The notes below the pieces were generated by a model. It was not told the origin of the DNA and ran no database searches. It saw nothing but the letters and a program-made list of their open reading frames with translations. From assembly GCA_021820805.1 (NCBI GenBank), contig JAKADF010000027.1, forward strand, positions 1-14,092: DNA of 14,092 bases, in the 5' to 3' direction. Positions 7,112-13,598 of this stretch are shown here, piece by piece. The stretch comes from Bacillota bacterium (GTDB lineage Bacteria > Bacillota > Bacilli > Alicyclobacillales > Alicyclobacillaceae). Positions within the stretch are counted from its first letter, which is position 1, and the number at the start of each line of letters is the position of its first letter. The position numbers and the translations under genes were made by a program.

Positions 7112-8353
7112 TTACAATGAACGCGTATCATTCGTCAAAGGAGGGGACCAATTTCCAGTAATATAAATAATCCCTCCAACAAGATAGGAAGCTGCTACAA
7201 CTAAGAAGAAAGGAATGAATCCAAAATGCTCCACTACGAAAGAAAGAATGAGAGGCCACAGCGCTGATGCTCCGTACGTTATTCCAAAAAACAGACTATA
7301 GGCACTCGCATGTTCAGTGTGTGTTGTAATATCTGAAACAAGTGTCTGTTCAATTGGACTGTACCCATATGCGAACATACCAAACACGAGCAATAATCCT
7401 GTGAGAATCCATACGTTAATAGCTGCAAACAATGCCATGCATACGGATAGAACACAGGCACCAAATAACAAGAAGCTGAGAAACCTAGAACGATTAAAAC
7501 CATCAGAAATTCGCCCGCAAAGTATTGGACCAATTACACTCGTAAAAGTAAATATAGTAAACAAAATACCTGTCGATACTTTACTGAAATGAAGTTGGTT
7601 TAAAAGAAAGAGCGGCAAAAATGTTTGCAATATCCCGATTCCTTTGCCTCCTGCTGTAATAGATGCGGTAAGAATTAATCGACGAATCTGCGGATTTTTA
7701 AGAGGAGCAAGGAACTGGGCCTTCCCTGCAGCGCCGCGTTTCGCTTTTGGAGCGACCATTTCAGATGGAAGAGACTTGAAAAGGAGTACTGCAACTGCAA
7801 ATGCGGGAAGCGAGAATAGATAAAGTGTGTTCCGCCAACCGATAAACGGGATTAATATGGTTGCAATAAGCGGAGATACAACAGTTGCTATATTTGCGAT
7901 TGCAAAGTGTATTGCCTGAGCGAAGCCGCGCCTTTTACTGCTAAACCACTTACTCAGCATAGCGCTGGCGATTGGGTGGTGAGGGCTGGCAGCTACCTGT
8001 CCGAGTGTAACAACTCCTGTAAGCTCGATATAGTTATGAACAAGGCCGCAAAGGCCAGTACCAAGTCCAACACCGATGTTCTCATAAGTAATTAGGTTGC
8101 GGCCAGATACATACCTGGCAACAAATCCCCAAATACCTTGCAGAAGTCCGCCAATAAGACGTGTTATTGTAAGCATTGCACCCAAATCGACATATCCGAA
8201 GCCCATAGACTTCATGAGTAAAGGATATACAAGAGGCAGAATCGCGCCGCGCAAGTGAGTAATACCATGGCCAATGCTAAGAACGCAAAGCCGCCAATTC
8301 GCAACGCGTGGTTTTTCGTCCGATAAATACGTAACTTCCATTGTTGACGACAT
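7112..8353 (-). CDS. MFS transporter, 12-TM type
   Basis: A 413-aa inner-membrane permease with about twelve hydrophobic segments and a central cytoplasmic loop near residues 196-220 (rich in Lys/Arg). The MFS motif A copy between helices 8 and 9 is clear: GRISDGFNRSR (280-290). The copy between helices 2 and 3 is degenerate (GFVARYVSGR, 76-85). Helix 4 region carries an unusual SPHHP (123-127), followed by KWFSSKRRGFAQA, a loop-4 pattern common in the family. Substrate cannot be inferred. Drug/metabolite efflux or organic acid uptake are both possible. The ATG at 8353 is preceded by AAGGGA. The gene is divergent from a broken DHA2 exporter, and the spacer holds a repeated operator-like element. 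Confidence 0.85.
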   Translation of the reverse strand: MSSTMEVTYLSDEKPRVANWRLCVLSIGHGITHLRGAILPLVYPLLMKSMGFGYVDLGAMLTITRLIGGLLQGIWGFVARYVSGRNLITYENIGVGLGTGLCGLVHNYIELTGVVTLGQVAASPHHPIASAMLSKWFSSKRRGFAQAIHFAIANIATVVSPLIATILIPFIGWRNTLYLFSLPAFAVAVLLFKSLPSEMVAPKAKRGAAGKAQFLAPLKNPQIRRLILTASITAGGKGIGILQTFLPLFLLNQLHFSKVSTGILFTIFTFTSVIGPILCGRISDGFNRSRFLSFLLFGACVLSVCMALFAAINVWILTGLLLVFGMFAYGYSPIEQTLVSDITTHTEHASAYSLFFGITYGASALWPLILSFVVEHFGFIPFFLVVAASYLVGGIIYITGNWSPPLTNDTRSL

Positions 8354-8424
8354 TTGTTCCCTTCCCTTCTTCTATTTACATTTGAGCATAGTCGTTTTTT
8401 AGCTCGATAAGTTGTTCGGTTTCT

Positions 8425-8454
8425 CGTATGTGGAACGTATTCCGTATATGGAAA
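8425..8454. promoter_or_regulatory. Operator-like element in the divergent MFS spacer
   Basis: Two copies of CGTATRTGGAA (8425-8435 and 8443-8453) sit 18 bp apart, and the stretch from 8433 reads GAAC-GTA-TTCCGTAT-AT-GGAAA. A close relative (GAAC-ATG-TTCCGTAT-GCA-GGAAA) lies upstream of the tct operon at 9683-9705. The repeat within a divergent promoter region suggests a transcription factor site. The regulator is not in the window. Confidence 0.4.
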
Positions 8455-8567
8455 TAAACGGATGCGGATTAGTGATTCGTTTGTTTGAATAAAACCGTTA
8501 ACCAAATGCGGGGGGCTGCGAATCGAAGCTATTGCTACTTCTTCTGTAGAACAGTGGAGAATTAAGC

Positions 8568-9639
8568 ATGTACAGACGTACCGTTCGGTTGTGTTCTGTA
8601 CGGTAACGATTGGCACGTTTATGGTTAATTTGGACTCGAGTATTGTTACACTGGCCTTCCCCACTTTCAGCGAACTCTACCATGCGGGGCCTGATAATCT
8701 CCAATGGGTTATGATTTCCTATTTGCTTACAATTACAGCGATATTGCCTACAGCCGGATACTTATCTGATATCTATGGAAGAAAACGGTTTTTTCTGCTA
8801 GGCGTTGCAATCTTTACGGTCGGATCGACCCTATGTGCGGCAGCCTCGTCAATGCTGTTTCTTGATATTTCACGAGCTGTACAAGGAATAGGGGCATCGA
8901 TGATAATGGGCAATGTTATGTCAATTGTCACGGTGACGTTTCCGCAGGGAGAACGTGGACGGCCGCTTGGCCTAATCAGCAGCGTAGTGGCAGCAGGCAC
9001 ATTAGCTGGGCCGGCAATCGGCGGGGTGTTAATTCCGGCTCTCGGTTGGAGGTCTATTTTTACTGTCAATATTCCTTTAGGGTTGTTGGCATTAGTGGTT
9101 GGACTCTTGCTCTTAAATCCTATGGTAACAGGACAATCACAGAAGAAAAGGTTCGACCTTGTTGGCGCTATACTGTTTGCTCTTGCCATGGTAGCTTTCA
9201 TTATTTACGTATCAAATGGTAATACACTCGGATGGTTTGGCGTTTATTCTGTTGTTGTAATTAGCTTTGCTGCCATAGGTTTTGTGATTTTTGCCATACA
9301 TGAACGAAGAGCAGAAGTTCCGTTAATTGCATTTGAACTGTTTCGTATCCCAGATTTTACACTAGGAAATCTAACAAATCTTTTGTGTTATCTGGTACTA
9401 ATGTTCCCTCCTTTTGTTACACCCCTGCTGTTGCACGCTATTCATATATCGACTTTTCACATTGGGCTTCTTATGGCAGCACAGCCTGTTGCAACAATCG
9501 TAATTTCACTGAGTCTTAGTTTGCGATGGCGATGGGCGGTATTCAATTTGTATATGCAGCACATGTTGCATACCTTGCAGCAGCAGCACTCGCACTAATA
9601 GCAGTGTTTGTTTCCTCTTTGCGACTGTTTCGCAAATAA
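8568..9639 (+). pseudogene. Broken DHA2-family (EmrB/QacA) MFS exporter
   Basis: Remnant of a 14-TM drug-exporter gene. The main frame (from about 8579 to 9510) has the family signs: TFMVNLDSSIV in helix 1, motif A GYLSDIYGRKR, motif C with AGTLAGPAIGG, and WRSIFTVNIPLG. Two lesions are visible. First, the only SD-supported start (GGAG 7 nt before the ATG at 8568) opens a frame that stops at 8604-8606, while the conserved protein continues in another frame. A one- or two-base indel between about 8571 and 8590 explains this, and the GTG at 8591 has no SD. Second, after QPVATIVISLS (to about 9513) family sequence stops. It resumes in a third frame at 9520-9639 with a typical last helix (GGIQFVYAAHVAYLAAAALAL) and natural stop. 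About 100 or more codons (roughly helices 10-13) appear to be missing. The main frame instead ends in junk at 9598. Confidence 0.78.
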
Positions 9640-9682
9640 CCGATTTTCGTATGCTCTTCGCGATGGAAAGAATGATTTTATT

Positions 9683-9716
9683 GAACATGTTCCGTATGCA
9701 GGAAAGCGCTATCCAT
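9683..9716. promoter_or_regulatory. Operator-like and cre-like elements upstream of tct
   Basis: GAACATGTTC (9683-9692) is a perfect 10-bp palindrome and starts the element shared with the divergent MFS spacer. Overlapping it, 9700-9716 (AGGAAAGCGCTATCCAT) fits the Bacillota catabolite-responsive element WTGNNARCGNWWWCAWW at all but two defined positions and is itself nearly palindromic around AGCGCT. Both are inferred from pattern alone. Confidence 0.35.
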
Positions 9717-9737
9717 AATTCCTTATACGTAGTCTTA

Positions 9738-9778
9738 TACTAAAAACAATTGATATTTAGTAAAAATGAGATTACAAC
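9738..9778 (+). promoter_or_regulatory. Candidate promoter with overlapping inverted repeat, tct operon
   Basis: TTGATA (9750-9755, 5 of 6 to TTGACA) and TACAAC (9773-9778, 4 of 6 to TATAAT) are 17 bp apart. The -35 box sits inside an inverted repeat, TACTAAA (9738-9744) and TTTAGTA (9756-9762), with 11 nt between the arms. A repressor bound there would block polymerase. The start point would be about 65 nt before the tctC ATG. Confidence 0.45.
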
Positions 9779-9850
9779 AGTGGATTACAAAAAAATTATT
9801 CAGAATATTTACTCTACTCTGTCGAAGTGATATGCCGGGAGGTGGACGTT

Positions 9851-10930
9851 ATGAAAAAAGGTAGCAAGTGGTTAGCGTGTAGTGCATCAATCCTAACTCT
9901 AGCTGCTTTGGTAGCTGGATGCGGTACGAATAGCAGCGGCGGTGGAGCTAAGAGTGCATCGGCAAGCAGTAGCGAGAGTACTAGTTCGTCACAATCAGGA
10001 GCTGATTTTTTTAAAGGTAAGACAATGCAAATCATTGTACCGTATGGCCCGGGCGGCGGGTATGACCAATGGGCTCGAATAATTGCACCGTATATGCAGA
10101 AGTATTTAGGTCTTTCAAAAGTTGAAGTTGTGAATGCCCCTGGTGGGGGAGGACTAGTCGGTACCAATCAAATATATGCTGCGAAACCAGATGGGTTGAC
10201 GATTGGGGATACGAATGCCGGAGGCGACGTACTTGACCAGATTGATAGTGCTCCCGGTATGAAATTTGATGTAACAAAGATAAGTTGGATTGGCCGGCCG
10301 GATAACGATCCACACGTTATTGCTGTCCATACAAACGGTAAATACCAGTCATTTACCGATTTGGAGCATGCAACAAAAACAATCAAGGCTCTGGCAACAG
10401 GAAAAGGAAGTTCAGATTATAACGCTGCTGTCGTCACGTTAAATGCCTTCAAGATTCCGTTTACGATGGTAGCGGCATTCAGCGGCAGCAAAGAAGAAAA
10501 AGCCGCATTTTTGAGTGGGAATGGCGATACCGTTTCTCTTTCTGCATCTGATCTTGCTCAAATTTCTGACCAGGCGAAGGTTGTCATTCTTCAATCATCA
10601 AAGTCATTTGATAAGCTGCCGAATGTACCTACAGTTATCAACCTGGCCAAACAGGCTGGACTTAGTCAAAGCAAAATTAAGGCTCTGACTGCAATGACAG
10701 GCATCATGGACCTAGGTCATGCATTCATTGCACCGCCAGGCATTCCATCTGACCGGCTGACAGCACTCAGACAGGCATTTAAGCAATCGCTCGATGATCC
10801 CTCATTTGTTGCAGAGGCGAAGAAAGCCAAACTCTATGTTGGCTATGATTCAGGCGAAGACCTTACTCAAATGGCTGTGAACGCTATGAATGACGGAAGT
10901 GAGTTGAAACCATTACTGCAGACGAATTAA
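9851..10930 (+). CDS. tctC: Tripartite tricarboxylate transporter substrate-binding lipoprotein (TctC/Bug)
   Basis: The extracytoplasmic receptor of a TTT-type transporter: it binds a carboxylate (or related) solute and delivers it to TctA/TctB. At 359 aa it has a lipoprotein signal peptide with lipobox LVAGC (Cys24), then a Ser/Gly/Ala-rich tether (25-51), which explains a length above the usual 320-330. The Bug fold follows, starting at about 54. The first ligand loop is PYGPGGGYDQWAR (64-76). Most relatives have GGGTD here, so Tyr71 in place of Thr may affect specificity. NAPGGGGLVGTNQIYAAKPDG (95-115) is the second typical loop. The ATG at 9851 has GGGAGGTGG 5-6 nt upstream and starts the signal peptide. 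A longer GTG-started frame from 9827 would place the SD inside the coding region. First gene of the proposed operon, and the ligand is unknown. Confidence 0.93.
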   Translation: MKKGSKWLACSASILTLAALVAGCGTNSSGGGAKSASASSSESTSSSQSGADFFKGKTMQIIVPYGPGGGYDQWARIIAPYMQKYLGLSKVEVVNAPGGGGLVGTNQIYAAKPDGLTIGDTNAGGDVLDQIDSAPGMKFDVTKISWIGRPDNDPHVIAVHTNGKYQSFTDLEHATKTIKALATGKGSSDYNAAVVTLNAFKIPFTMVAAFSGSKEEKAAFLSGNGDTVSLSASDLAQISDQAKVVILQSSKSFDKLPNVPTVINLAKQAGLSQSKIKALTAMTGIMDLGHAFIAPPGIPSDRLTALRQAFKQSLDDPSFVAEAKKAKLYVGYDSGEDLTQMAVNAMNDGSELKPLLQTN

Positions 10931-10963
10931 TACGCTCCTTATGCTTTACAAGGAGGTGTTCAG

Positions 10964-12484
10964 GTGTTTTCCGCCTTTTTTGCTGGGTTTCATTCGCTGC
11001 TAACGATAAATGGGGTATTGCTTCTTTTGTTTGGCTCATTCCTTGGAACGATTGTTGGAACAATTCCAGGGCTTGGTGGAGCTGTGCTTCTAACGATGCT
11101 TTTACCATTTATCTACGGTATGCCAGTAATACCTGCACTATGTTTGCTGCTTGCGGCTCATACAGGTATTTACTTCAGTGGTTCTATCACAGCAATTTTA
11201 CTGAATACGCCTGGTGCTCCGGAATCAGCGGCGACGACGTTTGATGGCTATGCAATGACTAAACAAGGAAAAGCCGCAAGGGCACTAGGTATATCTGCTG
11301 TATCCACAACAATTGGCGGTTGGATAGGGGTTGCTCTGCTTCTAATTGTCATCCCGCTTATGTTCCAACTCATCAAATTATTTCAACCGTCAGAGTATCT
11401 GATGCTCGCTGTTTTGGCGATTGTTTTAATTGGTCAGATGATGTCCGGATCGCTTACAAAAGGCCTGCTTTCCGGCCTTTTCGGATTGATGATTTCATTT
11501 GTAGGATATGACCCAATTACAGGTGTCCAGCGATTTTCTTTTAATCTGCTGTCTCTCTATAACGGGTTTAACATTACGGCTGTTGCACTTGGTTTATTTG
11601 CGTTTGCAGAGATGTTTTATCTATACGGCAAAAACAAGTCTGCATCAGGAGAAGTGAGGATTGGGTTAAAGGGAAATGCAGCAGGATCACGCGTTATGGA
11701 TGGAGTTCGGGATGTATTTAGAAATAAATGGTTGATGGTTCGATCCGCTGTACTTGGCACACTTCTAGGCGTGGTGCCTGGTATAGGCGGGGTAGCAGCA
11801 AACTTTATTTCTTACGGGCAAGCCGTGAAAACATCAAGGCATCCAGAGAAGTTCGGATCCGGAATCCCTGAAGGCATTATTGCTCCAGAGTCCTCTTCCA
11901 TTTCAAAGGAAGCAGGGAACCTGATTCCGACGGTTGCACTTGGTGTGCCTGGCGGCGTTGGAATGGCCGTGCTAATGAGTGGATTCACGATTCTTGGGAT
12001 TGTCCCTGGACCAACAATGCTGACACAGCACCTCGACGCAGTGTTTGCCATGGCAATTGTCATTGCTCTTGGAAGCCTGGTATCCAGTGCAATGGGACTT
12101 AGTATTGCGCCGTATCTGGCTAAAATCAGTCAAGTTCCGAGCCGGGTGCTTGTACCATTCATATTAGTGCTTGGGGTACTTGGAGTGTATGCATCTAATC
12201 GTGATATGGGTCAAGTTTTAGCAGTGTTAGGATTCGGTTTTATTGGGCTTTTGATGAAGCGTTTTCGATATTCAATTCCGGCAGCGATGATTGGTTATAT
12301 TCTTGGCACTGTTGCTGAACAGAATCTCTACTTGGTGAAACAATTACAAGGATGGTCCATGTTTTCGCGCCCTTTGACTGACCTCATGGCTTTAATCACC
12401 CTGGCTCTTGTTATCGGACCGTATGTTCGACGCGGCAAAAAAACATCTCAACCGTCTGACGAGCGAGAGGAGATGAGAGCATGA
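10964..12484 (+). CDS. tctA: Tripartite tricarboxylate transporter large permease (TctA)
   Basis: The large membrane subunit (506 aa, about 12 helices) that forms the ion-coupled translocation path. The two-fold repeat of the family is visible. GTIPGLGG (32-39) with NTPGAPESAATTFDGY (81-96) lies in the first half. GVVPGIGG (269-276) with IPEGIIAPES (301-310) and LIPTVALGVPG (320-330) lies in the second. The usual ANN before the second GxPG is replaced by SSSISKEAG. The start is a GTG at 10964 after a full-strength AAGGAGGTG, 33 nt past the tctC stop. The 3' end overlaps tctB by 4 bp (ATGA), indicating translational coupling. Normal full length, no lesions. Confidence 0.95.
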   Translation: MFSAFFAGFHSLLTINGVLLLLFGSFLGTIVGTIPGLGGAVLLTMLLPFIYGMPVIPALCLLLAAHTGIYFSGSITAILLNTPGAPESAATTFDGYAMTKQGKAARALGISAVSTTIGGWIGVALLLIVIPLMFQLIKLFQPSEYLMLAVLAIVLIGQMMSGSLTKGLLSGLFGLMISFVGYDPITGVQRFSFNLLSLYNGFNITAVALGLFAFAEMFYLYGKNKSASGEVRIGLKGNAAGSRVMDGVRDVFRNKWLMVRSAVLGTLLGVVPGIGGVAANFISYGQAVKTSRHPEKFGSGIPEGIIAPESSSISKEAGNLIPTVALGVPGGVGMAVLMSGFTILGIVPGPTMLTQHLDAVFAMAIVIALGSLVSSAMGLSIAPYLAKISQVPSRVLVPFILVLGVLGVYASNRDMGQVLAVLGFGFIGLLMKRFRYSIPAAMIGYILGTVAEQNLYLVKQLQGWSMFSRPLTDLMALITLALVIGPYVRRGKKTSQPSDEREEMRA

Positions 12485-12978
12485 AAGTCTTAAGAGGTGA
12501 GCTATTCGTTGATATTGCTTGGGTTGCAGTGTCTGCATGGTATATAGGCACGTCAATGAAATATCCGCCTGCTGGTCGATTAATACCTCTTGTTGTGGGC
12601 ATTGCATCACTTATTGTTGGCGCAGTACAACTTGTTGGCAATTTCGTGCCGATGATGCAAAAGTTTACGCATGACCGGAACATAGGTCAGAAGCAAGCAG
12701 CAAAAGCTGACGTGTTAGAGCAAAATTCTATCAGCCAGAGCGAAACGGCTCGGCAATGGATCGCGATGTTTTGGGCAACTGGTCTCGTTGCCGGGCTGTT
12801 TGTTCTAGGTTTTTTAGCAGCGATTCCATTATTCTTTCTTGCATATTTCTTGTTGCAAAAGAGCCAGAGAAATTGGAAACTAGCAATTTTTTCTGCCGTT
12901 GTCATGGGCGCACTCACGTATGGGATATTTGACCAAGTATTGGGGCTGCACTTATACAATGGGCTAATTTTCTCGTAA
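12481..12978 (+). CDS. tctB: Tripartite tricarboxylate transporter small permease (TctB)
   Basis: The small membrane subunit (165 aa) with four predicted helices. Two are N-terminal (about 10-25 and 34-55, separated by the typical PPAGRLIP turn), then comes a polar cytoplasmic loop (60-95), and two more helices fill about 97-130 and 136-163. The ending FDQVLGLHLYNGLIF matches the family pattern. Its ATG overlaps the tctA stop (ATGA). Sequence conservation in TctB is low across the family, so the call rests on size, topology and position. The gene is last of the three transporter genes, giving the order C-A-B rather than the usual C-B-A. Confidence 0.9.
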   Translation: MKVLRGELFVDIAWVAVSAWYIGTSMKYPPAGRLIPLVVGIASLIVGAVQLVGNFVPMMQKFTHDRNIGQKQAAKADVLEQNSISQSETARQWIAMFWATGLVAGLFVLGFLAAIPLFFLAYFLLQKSQRNWKLAIFSAVVMGALTYGIFDQVLGLHLYNGLIFS

Positions 12979-13024
12979 GAATGGTTACGCATGTACGAAT
13001 GACTAACGACTAGGGGGAATTTGC

Positions 13025-13558
13025 ATGGGATCGGAGTCGCATTACCACGCCAAGAAAGACAGGGTTTTTGTTCGAGCAATTACTGGAGAGTACAACCTGA
13101 AGAATGAACTTGAACGTTTGCGCTCTTTGCCGCGAGTCCGTCGTGGAGATGAAATTAAGTTTGTAGACGGGCCGCAAACGTTCAGCAAACACTATGTAGA
13201 ACCAGTAGACGGAATAGGTCAGACGTTGCACATCCACCTTGAGGAGTATGCACCTGGTGGAAAATCGCAAAAACACGGTCATGTCAATGAAGCTGCATTC
13301 TATATTTTGGATGGCAAGGGATATGAGATTCACGACGGTGTCCGTTATGACTGGGAAGCTGGCGATATCGCGATAGTGCACAACAACTGTGTTCATCAGC
13401 ATCATAACGTCGACCAAGTGATGCCTGCTCGCGCATTAGTCATCAAGACCAAACCGATGTACATGTTTATGAACATGTTGTTCCAAAAGACCGTTACTCC
13501 GAGGCCGACAGAGTCGACTGAACATGGACACGGTTTTATTGCTAGAGAAGAAGAGTAG
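13025..13558 (+). CDS. Cupin domain protein, first of a pair
   Basis: A 177-aa soluble protein with one cupin barrel (about 65-142) preceded by a charged 50-residue N-terminal part. Metal-site candidates: His84 and His86 in KHGHVNE, and His124 in HNNCVHQHHN. The canonical cupin Glu (HxH-x3-E-x6-G) is Ala90, but the preceding residue is Glu89. The conserved Pro of motif 2 is His119 and the following Gly is Asn121. So the His ligands are kept while surrounding positions have changed, which leaves open a metal enzyme, a binding protein, or a partner of the next cupin. The ATG at 13025 has AGGGGGA 6 nt upstream, 46 nt after tctB with no terminator between, so co-transcription with the transporter is likely. 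Reaction unknown; metal-dependent dioxygenase, isomerase or decarboxylase activity would be typical. Confidence 0.8.
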   Translation: MGSESHYHAKKDRVFVRAITGEYNLKNELERLRSLPRVRRGDEIKFVDGPQTFSKHYVEPVDGIGQTLHIHLEEYAPGGKSQKHGHVNEAAFYILDGKGYEIHDGVRYDWEAGDIAIVHNNCVHQHHNVDQVMPARALVIKTKPMYMFMNMLFQKTVTPRPTESTEHGHGFIAREEE

Positions 13559-13598
13559 GCAAAAGTACAAATTTATTAAATGACGGGAGGTTTGAGTA

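Noticed and set aside
8212..8664. Open frame of 150 codons on the minus strand spanning the MFS spacer
   Set aside because: It overlaps the start of the real MFS gene in another frame and the divergent control region. No domain is seen.
9683..9692. GAACATGTTC as a LexA (SOS) box
   Set aside because: Bacillota LexA sites have four bases between GAAC and GTTC. Here there are only two, and the neighbouring genes are not SOS genes.
13010..13417. Open frame of 135 codons antisense to the first cupin
   Set aside because: The cupin frame has the SD and conserved motifs. The antisense frame has neither.
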